Shown here piece after piece: positions 43,646 to 53,432 of a stretch of DNA of 64,000 nt. A model generated the notes under the pieces. The model ran no database searches. It was not told the origin of the DNA and was given only the letters and a program-made list of their open reading frames with translations. The stretch spans positions 97,766-161,765 of the forward strand of contig JAOWBW010001917.1 of assembly GCA_026119855.1 (NCBI GenBank). Direction: 5' to 3'. The DNA is from Campanula takesimana. Taxonomy: Eukaryota; Streptophyta; Magnoliopsida; Asterales; Campanulaceae. Positions within the stretch are counted from its first letter, which is position 1. Every line of letters begins with the position of its first letter. The position numbers and the translations under genes are program-made.

Positions 43646-44796
43646 CTATCCTAAAATCAATCCGATTCCAAAAATAAAAATTGGGGGCACCTGAATAATA
43701 GGGATCACAAGGGAGTTTTTATAGACTTTTTGGACCAAGTTTAGACCCCAAACACATGCAATAAAGTTGATCACAAAATTCAGCCCAGAAAAGGCAAACA
43801 GAAACCTTAGCATGTTTATCACCAATTTTCACCATCTTAGCTTGGGAATCTGACAAAACCCAAAGAACAAAAGTTGAATACCACGCATAAAACATGAATA
43901 TCCCAAAATTTGGAGTTCATAGGATGAGTTTTAGTGGTTCAAAAGATTTCTGACATTTCAATGTCAGAAACTGGAAGTGCAGAATCTGAATTTTTGAGTT
44001 TGAAACATATGTTTGAAAGGAGCACTTCCATTGATCCAAAAAATGTATAAAAAATATGATAATCATCCTTAGTTCGTGTAGAACAAAATCCATGTTTTTA
44101 TCTTTGTCCCGAAAATTATTTTTCATCAAGTTTGAAGCCCAAGAACACAGCAAGGTACCACAGTGAATAAACAACTCAGAATCAATGAGACCCAAATTTA
44201 TGCAAGAAACTATGATCTAGGCATGGAATCTGAACATGAAACTTTAGGATCATATATTTAAACATGTTATGAACAACTTTTATTCTTTGACCTAAACCAT
44301 AAAACCATTCTAAGATGGATTTACAAGCTCATAAAAATCAAGATTCTATACAGACAGTAAAAACTGATTATATGAGGCATGATTATAGACCCTAAAACAC
44401 TACTATATCTTCAAACCAAGGCATGAAACTCAAGGACTTTGATATTTAACATGTTAACAACATTATCCAAGAGCTATTTCTCAACAAATAATGATTTTCA
44501 CATGCATGATCATGAAGGAAAGCCAAAGAAGGCAGATTTACGCCCTTTGAGAGAAACATGAAGATTTTCATACACAAATTAAAGCATATGAATATTATGA
44601 CTATTATGAACATATATAAACATAATAAACTGAGTATTAGCATCACATGATCATCATTTATATACATAAACAAAGCTTTACAAAGCTAAAAAAAACATGG
44701 AAGATGAAGGAAACCTAGTCATTATTTGACTAGGTTCCAAACCACTCCCAATATTGCTTACATATCTAAAGAGCCAAGGTTTACATAGAGTTTTAC
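43646..44796 (-). other. Probable leader intron in G3 LTR
   Basis: Donor CTAG|GTAAAA at 44796 and acceptor GGATAG|GTAC ending at 43646, about 1151 bp, at the same position as in G1 and G2. Confidence 0.45.
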
Positions 44797-45100
44797 CTAG
44801 CTTTTGAGATTATGGGTGCTCCCTTTGTCAACCAAGGGAAGACTTTTTCTTTTCTTTTTGCTTTGTGTTTGATCAAAGTTTTGGCTTTGATGTGTTTTTT
44901 TGTGGTTTGTTTGGTGATTTATGGGTGGTGTAGGGGTGGTGTATGAGTGGTGGTGCGGTGATGGTGTGGTGGTGGTGTTCTTGTTGAGAGAGAATGAGAG
45001 TGGAGGATGGTAGGTTTTTTTTTTTTCTTTTTGTTTTTGTGTCTCTCTTGTTTTTTTTTTCTTGTTTTTGTGTCTCTTTCTTGAAATGGATGAGAGTGGT

Positions 45101-45110
45101 GTATATAGGA
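45101..45110 (-). promoter_or_regulatory. TATA box of G3 LTR
   Basis: CTATATAC within a CTCCTC-rich context on the minus strand; G1 and G2 have ATATA-type sequence in the same CTCC context at the same position. Confidence 0.55.
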
Positions 45111-45217
45111 GGAGGGAGGTGGTAAATTGGTTGTAACTTGGAGGGGGGAGGTTGTAAATTGGTGGATTCATCATCTATCCTTCTTGACTAAGGCTTAAAG
45201 TCATCTTCCTTATCTCT

Positions 45218-45775
45218 GTTCCGGCTTTCCGCTCCGCAACTGCTCCGTTGTGCGCGTCTCCGGTGTCCCGGTTGTCCGCGAGTCCAACATGAAAGTTGCT
45301 CGGAATATTTTTCTGGTCAGGCCGGTATATCTGAAATATTTTTATGAGCAAGGAACGACAATAATATATTTTTCCTCTTCTTGACCAGTTGATAAGATAT
45401 TTTGAGATATTTTCCAATTTGGATAACCATCTTTCGGCTCCGGCTTTTCGCTCTGTAACTACTCCGTTGTGCGCGCCTCTGTGTCGTGTCCGGATGTCCG
45501 CGAGTCCAACATGAAAGTTGCTCGGAATATTTTTCTGGTCAGGCCGGTATATCTGAAATATTTTTATGAGCAAGGAACGACAATAATATATTTTTTGCTC
45601 TTCTTGACCAGTTGATAAGATATTTTGAGATATTTTCAATTTGGATAACCATCTTTCCGGCTCCGGCTTTCCGCTCCGTCGTGCGCGCTCCGGTGTCCCG
45701 GTTGTCCGCGGGCCCAACATGAAAGTTGCTTGGAATAATTTTGTGGTCACGCCGGTATATCTGAAATATGTCAAT
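45218..45775 (-). repeat. Triplicated U3 block in G3 LTR
   Basis: Three direct copies, about 218-224 bp apart (starts near 45218, 45434, 45656), each with the block shared with G1/G2 plus, in the first two, an AT-rich spacer containing ttgaccagttgataagat. Copies are highly similar but carry private differences. Confidence 0.85.
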
Positions 45776-46065
45776 TAGCAAGGAAAGGTAATAATATATT
45801 TTTAATGCACAGAATGGATAACAGCGAGCAGTTCGGGGGGTTGTGGGCCCCGTTTCCGGTCCCGCACCTCGAAAAACGAAATTTTTGCCTGTTTGCTCGT
45901 TTTTTCGCTCTGATCATGAATTTGAAGTCCGTTTATCCATTAGATGCACCGATAAGGCTCACGGCAGTCCCCAGCACAGCCAAATCGAGCGGGTTTTAGG
46001 TCAATTTTCGGGTTTAGACCGATTCAAGGTGGGTTTTTTAGGGGTGCGAGATCAGGGTATCTACA

Positions 46066-46078
46066 GAGCCCTCGTCGA
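46066..46078 (-). other. G3 polypurine tract
   Basis: cgacgagggctc on the element strand directly before the 3' LTR, equivalent to the G0 and G1 tracts. Confidence 0.6.
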
Positions 46079-46164
46079 ATCTCCTGGTTAAAGGGGATTC
46101 TACGATTCACTAAGAGACACTCGATCTCGTCTAGGGTGTAACGGCTGGGTCCAAGGTAGGACTT

Positions 46165-46200
46165 CCTACGTATCTCTTTCGAGAATCAAGCATCCGTAGT
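46165..46200 (-). ncRNA. Two-stem GNRA hairpin motif, G3 copy 1
   Basis: On the minus strand ACTACG, inner stem TCTC/GAGA with GAAA loop, CGTAG. Confidence 0.6.
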
Positions 46201-46256
46201 TCTAACTCAAACTATCAATCAAACACAGACAATGTCGGTTCCGGTTTCCCGGTTTA

Positions 46257-46293
46257 CCTACGTATCTCTCTCGAGAATCAGACCAAACGTAGT
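46257..46293 (-). ncRNA. Two-stem GNRA hairpin motif, G3 copy 2
   Basis: ACTACG, inner stem TCTC/GAGA with GAGA loop, CGTAG. Confidence 0.6.
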
Positions 46294-46415
46294 TCAGGTT
46301 TATTAAAATTTAAAGTAGGGGGTAGCATTGAGATGCGATATCTCTTTGCTGGGGATGGGGGTTGCATTGAGACATGGTTATGAGAATGGGCGACTGAGCT
46401 CACCAAGGTAAGCTT

Positions 46416-46453
46416 CCTACGTATCCCTTGCGGGAATCAAATCGCGGCGTAGT
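46416..46453 (-). ncRNA. Two-stem GNRA hairpin motif, G3 copy 3
   Basis: ACTACG, inner stem TCCC/GGGA with GCAA loop, CGTAG. Confidence 0.6.
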
Positions 46454-46468
46454 TCTGGGGAGGTACAA

Positions 46469-46925
46469 CTCGGGCCCCCGAGATGACCAAGGTGGAATAA
46501 CACAACTTCAACTGGGGAACGTACAACGTTGCGCAGTTCGAGGGAGGTAATCTCGGGCGCCCGAGAAGAACAGGGTGGAACAACATAGCATTGCTGGGGA
46601 GTTGCATTGTGAACTGCCTACGTATCCCGCCGTGGGAATCAAGTCGAGTCGTAGTTCTGATTAGAACCGACTCGAACAATTAAGAGAAGGTTTAAGACCA
46701 ACATGAAAGGGTTGATGCAAGGTACAATCCGAGTAAAGGGTGCATTGAGATTTGATCTCTCTTTGCAAAGGGATGGAAATCATGAAGGGAGAACGTACGA
46801 CGTTGCGCAGTTCGGGGAGGTAATCTCGGGCGCCGGAGAAGACCAAGCTGGAACAACATATCTTTTCAAAAGGGGGACCTACGACGTTGCGCAGTTCGGG
46901 GGAAGTAATCCCGATCTTTCGAGAA
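46469..46925 (-). repeat. Degenerate repeats with CTCGGG/CCCGAG palindromes in G3
   Basis: Units of about 70 bp reading acgacgttgcgcagttcg...ggaggtaatctcgggcgcccgag...gaccaa(g)...ggaacaacata occur at about 46515-46585, 46792-46862 and (partial) 46870-46925, and a shorter relative at 46448-46500. Inverted-repeat cores: 46469-46482, 46552-46565 (perfect 14-bp palindrome) and 46825-46838 (one mismatch). Confidence 0.7.
46617..46655 (-). ncRNA. Two-stem hairpin motif, G3 copy 4 (non-GNRA loop)
   Basis: ACTACG, inner stem TCCC/GGGA with ACGGC loop, CGTAG. The only copy with a five-base loop. Confidence 0.55.
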
Positions 46926-46929
46926 AACT

Positions 46930-47530
46930 GAGGGCAATAAACAACTGAAGCCATTTATGTACACAAACTAAAATCAAGGATACGCTGCATGCTGCCGTCC
47001 AGATTCTTCTGCCTTTGTTTTTGCTGTGTGATGAGATTTTTGTACTTTTTTAAGCGAGAGACCACCGCTTTGTGTGATCCACTGGTGCTGTTTTAACCCC
47101 GTCTGATTCTTTTTTGCTATTGGGAGGGATAACAGGATCGGCTTCGTCCGTTGATCTGCAAGTTAGCTTTGCATGCAGTGGCAGATGTGATTCACACAGA
47201 TAAAATTGGATTATTCTGACCGAACACAATCTTTCTTTTATTCTGAAATTCCGGATACTCTTTTTTTTTTTTTTTTTTTTTAAATGACACCGACTCGCGA
47301 TTAATGACCAACACTGAATCAACCCGGATTTCAGAGGGCGGCTGCGGTTATATTCATGATAAAGGGGACAAGGTTCAATGCCTAGGGATGAGGACAAGGA
47401 AAATGTCAGCTTTTCTAAGAGCCGCCGTACGGACGACTGACACCTTCTGCTGGGTTTTTGACTTTTCGAACCTTGCTTTTGGCTAGGGGGGACGGGAGAC
47501 AACCCCTTTTGGAATACTGATGATTTAGGC
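46930..47530. other. G3 spacer upstream of the antisense ORF
   Basis: Non-coding. Contains the G1-like tcaaggatacgctgca segment (about 46975-46995) and a T run of about 22 near 47262-47281. No supported gene. Confidence 0.45.
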
Positions 47531-47546
47531 CGAGTTTTTGGGAGGT

Positions 47547-47553
47547 TATAAAG
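47547..47553 (+). promoter_or_regulatory. TATA box of the antisense ORF in G3
   Basis: TATAAAG on the plus strand, 93 bp upstream of the ATG at 47640, followed about 30 bp later by a CT/CA-rich likely initiator (ttatttctcacacc). It is a strong match and correctly spaced. Confidence 0.6.
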
Positions 47554-47639
47554 GGGAGGGGGAGCTCTTCTTATTTCTCACACCAACCAACTTCTCCTTC
47601 TTTCCTGCTTTGCATCCTTTAGCTCATTTCCCTTCTAAA

Positions 47640-48944
47640 ATGGCTAATCTTGGCCAAACCCTGGTTAACATCGAAGAATACCGGGTAGGACTCGACTGCT
47701 GGGTGAATTCATACCCAAATAATGTACGAGCGGTGCTACAAGAAAACTATCATTTCAAGTTGCTCTTTACTCTGAGGAAGCTTCCCATTCAGTAGGAGAT
47801 GATCCGCGGTGCTTCTGTTTTCTGGTCAACCCGGACCCACTTGTTCAATTTCAATCAAGACGAACTGTGTCCCACCTTTGAGGAATTCTGCGCCATTACA
47901 GGCAATACCATTTACGGCGAGGCCACGGTGCCCACTTCCCGCAGGACACCTGCTCGGTGGCTCATTGAAACCTTCGGCTTTGATATTGACTTCTCAAGGG
48001 TTCTCCTTCATGGGACCCACCTTGACATTACTTGCTTCCCCGAACTCTTTGGCGAGGCTGACCCTCATAACCCGGTGTACTCCGACCGTAGGGACTTTGC
48101 CTTGGTTATGTGCCTATTTGCAGAGATGTTTTTCGTTTCTTACGATGGCTTCATCGACTCAAGGATGGTGGACATCGTTGGTTCTTGCAAGCGTGGTGGT
48201 ACCGGCAACGTGATGACTGTCCTCTTGGCTGAGACTTTGCATGGGCTGGACGGCTACTATCCCAGAGGTGATGCTTTCACGTCGGGCAGCCCCATTCTAC
48301 TGCAGATCTGGCTTCAGGAGCATCTCAAGATCATTCGGCCGGTGTCGAATCCAGACTATACTCCTTCTATGCTTCCAAGGCGAGGTTTATACAGGCAAAA
48401 TTGCACAACCGTCAAGGAGTGGGTTGGACACTTTTGGCGGATCACATCGGCAGACATCACGTGGGTGCCTCCGCATTGGGGTTTGAGTAGGTATCTCATT
48501 ACGAGTGCGGGTCATTCCTTCATCTGGCTGGCTGGGCTTCGCTCCACCACTTTCTACTTGGGCCAACGGGTGGCTCGCCAGTTCGGACAAGTCCAAGGGA
48601 TCCCCTTTTCTGACCTTCCCATCACAGATAATTTGCCGGTGAGTACCAACATATGCAACTTGATCAAAGAGGTTTGGTATCAGAATGGTGCACACATCGG
48701 TCGAGGCAGGCGCCGGGGTGAAGGGGACACATTTTATGAACCCACTTTGGAATATCTTGAGTGGTTGGGCCCTCAAATTGCTGAAGAAACCGCTACCATT
48801 GCAGCTTTGGTACTGGAGCTCGTAGGTCCAGAAATTCTGTCTGGGCATTACTATTCCCAGATAACAGGGGCCGACAGTTTTCCAGAATCAGATTGGCGGG
48901 AGTCAACCACGCAGCGGTCATCGATCCGGACGCCGCAGAAATGA
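47640..48944 (+). pseudogene. Antisense ORF of G3: PMD-like protein, one in-frame stop
   Basis: 435 codons in a single frame from the ATG at 47640 to the stop at 48942-48944, broken only by TAG at 47793-47795 (codon 52). After it the protein has FWSTRTHLFNF followed by ELCPTFEEFCAITG, the layout of the plant mobile domain / DUF7745-like proteins commonly attached to gypsy elements, then LHGTHLDIT and a large helical core (MVDIVGSCKRGG). The C-terminus is Ser/Thr-rich. It lies between integrase and the 3' LTR on the opposite strand, as in Tat elements with an antisense ORF, and has its own TATA box. An AATAAA follows near 49058. Unlike the G0 PMD gene it has no introns. Family name is by resemblance; function unknown. 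Confidence 0.8.
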
Positions 48945-49221
48945 TCGGGGCTCAACTTCAAGGAACACCCAGCCTGATGCAACGAACTCTGAGAATCAAA
49001 GGGGAGAAAGCTCGACGGGTCTTTATCCGAACGTGTTCGATCGTCTCAGTCCCTGAATAAAGTTTCAGTTATTTTCGCTTTAATCCTTGGTTGCCACGCC
49101 AAGATGATGTGTTTTATTTTCAAAGTTTGTTGTGTTTGTTTTTCCTTTTGAATGTAATGTTTGCAAGTTCAACGTGGGAATAAAAAGCTTTCTTTACTTT
49201 TAATGACCGACCCGAAGGTTG

Positions 49222-49257
49222 CCTACGTTCCTCTTTAGAGGCTCAGGTCAACGTAGT
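49222..49257 (-). ncRNA. Two-stem hairpin motif, G3 copy 5
   Basis: ACTACG, inner stem CCTC/GAGG with TAAA loop, CGTAG. It lies between the antisense ORF and the integrase end; the inner stem differs from all other copies yet still pairs. Confidence 0.55.
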
Positions 49258-49405
49258 TCGACACAGCTACATGAAATTTTGCGCGCCTCCTGTTTTTACC
49301 TAGAACTGCCCTTTCGGGTTTTCACCTCTAGTGGGGCTGCCTTTTGCGCTTTTTTTTTTTTTTTTTTTTTACAGACTCGATAGGAAACACAAATCTCTGC
49401 GTCTT

Positions 49406-50430
49406 CTACGCATAATACTTCTTCAATTTGCTGAGGTTGCAGGGCTGAACAAGGTCTTCTCCAAATTCAGTTTGCAGGAACACGGCTCCACCAGACTGTA
49501 TCTTCTTGACAATGTAGGGGCCCAACCACGGAGACTTCCATTTCCCTCGGGGGTCGACATAGCTTGGTGGCTTTTCTCGCAGCACAAGATCTCCCATTTT
49601 GATATTGCGGTCTTTCACTTTCTGTTAAATGCTCTGGCAATTCTGCGCTGGTACGCACGATTGTGCTCAAGGGCCAACAACCGCTTTTCATCGAGCAATG
49701 CTAACTCTTCATGGCGACTTTGTAACCAATCAACTTCAGACACTTGATTCTCAAGTAGCACTCTCATAGAGGGGATTTCAAGCTCAATCTGGAGAACTGC
49801 TTCCATGCCATATGCAAGTGAATAAGGAGTAGCCCCAGTCGGTGTCCGAACAGATGTGCGGTATCCCCACAAGGCTAAAGGCAGCTTCTCGGACCAATCT
49901 TTTCCAGTGATAGCCATCTTTCTAATGATGTTCTCCAGGGTTTTGTTCGCCGCTTCTACCACTCCATTGGCTTGGGGTCGATAGGGGGATGACTTGTGTC
50001 TGACCACCCGGAATTCGTCAAGCAATCGGTTGACTTCCCCTTCAAAGTGAGCTCCATTATCTGAGATTATCTCATAAGGGACCCCATATCTGTAGAAAAT
50101 GTTGGTACGAATGAACTCGGCTACCTTCTTGGCATTCAAAACTTTGTAAGCAGCGGCCTCAACCCACTTGGTGAAGTAATCGATAGCTACGAGCACGTAT
50201 TCTTGCCCACCCGAACCTTTCGGTTTGACCTGACCAATAACATCTATCCCCCATGTGGAGAAAGGCCAAGGAGCAGTTGATTGATAAAGAACGTGTGGCG
50301 ACAGATGTTGTAGACTAGCGTACCGCTGACACTGATCACAGGTTCGCCTTTCTTCATCATAAATCCTTTTCCATCGTGGTCCAGTAGTACCCTTGCCTCA
50401 CTATCTTCTTAGCGAGCATGTGCCCATTCA
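49406..50430 (-). pseudogene. G3 integrase
   Basis: A continuous frame 50196-49615 holds the integrase core: D in VAIDYFTKWVEA, D in IISDNGAHFEG and E in GVVEAANKTLE. A one-base frameshift near 49617 leads into the C-terminal part 49618-49406 with MGDLVLREKPPSYVDPRGKW and WLGPYIVKK, the GPY/F module of gypsy integrases. The zinc-binding region (50430-50200) is present but broken by frameshifts. Integrase would join the element cDNA to chromosomal DNA. A T run of about 25 lies just past its end (49347-49371). Confidence 0.88.
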
Positions 50431-51437
50431 TGTGGGTCCACACAGCCCCTCATGGATTTCATCCATGATTCTATTCGCCTCAGTCTTATATACACAGAGC
50501 AAATTTGGTCCGTGATGATACCTTTTGTACAACTGATCTCCGTAAATCACAAATTGGGAGGCCCATCTGCGCATTGCAATCATTGCCCTTTTGTCCCTTT
50601 CTGGAGGGTAGGTCCCATTCCTGAGCACATTCCATACGTCTGTATACCACGGCTCTTCATTCTCTTCGCTTTCTAGCTCAATATCCAGGCAGTAGGCTGG
50701 GATTGATCTCTTACTAACCACAAACGGCTTTACCATAACATCTGCAGGGAATTCCATGATGGAGGCTAGGGTAGCCAATGCATCTGCGAATCTGTTTCGG
50801 TCCCTTGGGAGATAATGGAATGAGATATCTGAGAAGCGTTCTGTGAGCGCTACCAGTCGAATATGATACTGCTGTAGTCTTGGATCTAGGATTTTCCATT
50901 TTCCCTCGACCTGATTGATGATCAAGGTGGAGTCCCCTGAAACACTTCAATTTATTTGACCCCTCGATTTAATGCTTCTCCCAGGCCGGCGATGCAAGCC
51001 TCATACTCTGCTGTGTTATTCGAACAGTCAAAGTCTAACCGGATAGCAATGGGCGTGTGCGCATCACTTGGATCAATGAGCAAGATTCCAATTCCGAAAC
51101 CTCTCTTGTTGGAAGCCCCATCAAAGAAGAGTTGCCACTTATTCTCCGAACAATCAACAGTGTAGATCCCTTCATCGGGAAACTGAGCTTCTGGTCCGGG
51201 CTCAAGATCAAGAGCCAAATCTGCAAGCTGGTCTGCTATCACCCTTCCTTTAATGGACTTAGGCGTTGCGTAAGTCATATCAAACTCGCTTAAGAGAAAA
51301 GCCCACTTGGCCACTCGATTGGACATGGTTGGCCTTTCGAGGATGTACTTCACTGGATCCATTCGGATATAATCTGGACAGGTAAGGATTGCAAATAAAT
51401 TTTTAATCGCTGCGAGACCCAAACCAAACCGGTACAT
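50428..51437 (-). pseudogene. G3 RNase H region with second (archaeal-type) RNase H
   Basis: 51437-50952 contains the end of the first RNase H (VAKWAFLLSEFDMTYATPKS) followed by WQLFFDGASNKRGFGIG and DCSNNTAEYEACIAGL, i.e. the D...E motifs of a second RNase H. The frame is interrupted near 50950 and continues 50925-50428 (HYLPRDRNRFADALATLAS, the final D). Dual RNase H is specific to Tat-lineage gypsy elements and supports the lineage call. Two or more frameshifts make it inactive. Confidence 0.87.
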
Positions 51438-52428
51438 GCCTTTTCCAACGCTGAGTAGTTCAATTCACTCCCTTGTAGCTTTCTGCTAACAAAATAGATG
51501 GCACTTTCCACCCAGGAGTCCTCTTTTTTCTGTTGCAAGCATTGCTCCTACTGCAGTATCAGTAACAGTTAGGTACAGTCGTAAGGGTTTGTACGAATGA
51601 GGTGGCGCCAAGACCGGTGGGCTTGTCAAGTATTCTTTGACCTTTTCAAAAGCAATCTGGCATTCTTCATCCCATGATCGATCGGTGTCCTTTTTTTAGG
51701 AGCTTAAAGAGCGGTTCACACATCATGGTTAACTGCCGTATGAATCTGCTAATGTATTGAATCCTTCCAAGAAACCTTTCACCTCTTTTTGAGTTTCGAG
51801 GTTGAGGCATTTCTGTGATGGCCTTTATTTTGTCGGATCGACTTCAATCCTTTTTCAGTTACCAAGAAACCTAAGACTTTGCCTCGGACATACCGAATGT
51901 GCATTTAGCAGGATTCAATTTCATGTGGTACTTCCGCAACCTTTCGAAGAACTTTCTGAGGTCAATCAGATGCTGAGCGCCTTCTTCAACTGAGTGCAAC
52001 CATCATGTCATCCACGTAGATTTCAAGCTCTTTGTGGATCATGTCATGAAAAGGGTCGAGCACCTCTTTGATAAGTGGTTCGCATTTTTAAGACCGAAAG
52101 GCATCACAGTATAGCAGAACGTCCCCCACGGGGGTGATGAAGGAAGTTTTCTCTTGATCTTCTACTGCCATCTTAATTTGGTTATAACCCGCCATTCCAT
52201 CAACGAACGACTTCACTTTGTGCATTGCAACCGATCCACCAAAATGTCAATATTTGGTAACGGGAAATCATCCTTCGGGGTTGAGGTCTCTGAAATCAAC
52301 ACATATCCGACTTTGCCGTTCGCCTTTTCAACTGTGACCATATTGGACAACCATTGGGGATACTCCACAACTCGGATGAAGCCTACTTGTAGCAGCCTCT
52401 CGATCTCCTCTTTAACCTGAAGTCCCAC
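51438..52428 (-). pseudogene. G3 reverse transcriptase
   Basis: Readable in three frames: EIERLLQVGFIRVVEYPQWL near the N-terminus (52428-52213), YVDDMMV at 52018-52000 (catalytic aspartates intact), and the thumb region toward 51440. At least four frameshifts or stops occur. Typical gypsy RT of plants. Confidence 0.85.
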
Positions 52429-53432
52429 TGCGGCTTGATTCTGCGTAGTTTCTGCTTGACCGGTTTGGCGTCAGGAAAGGTAGGAATTCGTGTTCCACGA
52501 TCGTCGGATCTAACCCTGGCATGTATTCATACGACTAGGCAAACACGTCAACAAATTCTTTGAGTAAACTGATCATCTGTTCCCTGTCAGCCCCTTGCAT
52601 GAAGCTCCGATCTTCATTTCTTTGACTTCTTCATTCAGCCCCAGATTGATGGTAGACAGATTTTCCCCACAGGCTTCTAATTTTCGTTCCCCACGCTGTT
52701 TTGCTAACCTATTTAACTCGACTAAATAGTCTTTTTCATCTTGACTTATGTTTTTTAAAGATTCATGATTAACTTTAGTTGTTGTTAAATTTCTCATTTG
52801 TTAAATCATTTTTTAAAATATTGGCAACCGAGGAGTAAGCGAAATAGAGGAAACTTCATTCACAAAAGAGGGGAGTACAAGCTCGGCGACCGCGTCGAGG
52901 TCCTCGACAGTGAGGTCCTCTTCGGGAGTCCGGAAACAACATTAGATAGCACAAAGGGTTCAAAAGCGGGGCTATCAGGGTGAACATAACCAAACTGCTC
53001 CACCAGAGTGTCAGTAGTAGCTGAGCGGGCCAGTGGTTCTGGACCAGTTATTAAGTGGTGCCACTGCCGGCTTGAGGTGCTTCACCGGGTCATAAGCTTC
53101 ACTATTACCATTTCGATCATAACCACATATCCGTCTTCAAGACCAATTCTTCAAACACCCGAAGACATCATCTTCTTCATCAATATTCCACAGAATAATC
53201 GGGTCCAGTTGCTTATAGGAACTGCCCACATCAAGTTTTCATCGACCATCTTGGTATTCTCAAATACTTCCCATCCAGCATAGGCTTTTCATTAAGCCAA
53301 TAACTGGCTCAAAGGCAATAACATACGCGACATCTTCAACTTTTGCAAACAAAATACCCCTTCCAGGACTTTTCATAAGGACGGAGTGGGGGGGCTTATA
53401 GGTCCTTCTGTGGTCCCAGAGGGCAACAAGGG
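52429..53432 (-). pseudogene. G3 region upstream of RT (protease/gag side), degraded
   Basis: Several short readable pieces on the minus strand, including AGWEVFENTKMVDENLMWAV and nearby WTRLFCGI (about 53290-53180) and a 74-codon frame at 52797-52573. These resemble the linker between gypsy protease and RT in Tat-type elements. No protease DTG/DSG motif was confidently seen. It is cut at about 53432 by the S1 LTR. Confidence 0.55.

Larger units (their letters stand above)
43044..46065 (-). repeat. G3 3' LTR (about 3.0 kb)
   Basis: tgtgagagcccgcgcccgag...gatcagggtatctaca on the plus strand. TATA box (TCCTATATAC, minus) at 45101-45110; CA-rich leader; probable intron 44796-43646; PBS-like site near 43192-43204; U3 block in three tandem copies (45218-45775). 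Longer than the G1/G2 LTRs mainly because of the triplication. Confidence 0.9.
43044..53432 (-). mobile_element. G3: Tat-type Ty3/gypsy element, 3' LTR to protease/gag region (5' end lost)
   Basis: Minus-strand order from the right: degraded protease/gag-side region (to 53432), RT, RNase H plus a second RNase H, integrase (to 49406), a hairpin motif, an antisense ORF (47640-48944 plus), four more hairpins, polypurine tract, 3' LTR (46065-43044). Dual RNase H and the antisense ORF between pol and the 3' LTR are hallmarks of the Tat lineage. The right side ends at the S1 LTR. Confidence 0.9.

Noticed and set aside
45175..45774. 199-codon minus-strand frame with internal protein-like repeats
   Set aside because: It is the triplicated U3 block read by chance; the block is non-coding in G1 and G2.
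47258..47284. Poly(T) runs here and at 49347-49371 as retroposon tails
   Set aside because: No SINE/LINE-like body or target duplication beside them.
48387..48848. 153-codon minus-strand frame within the G3 antisense ORF
   Set aside because: Overlaps the well-supported plus-strand PMD-like frame and has no motif.
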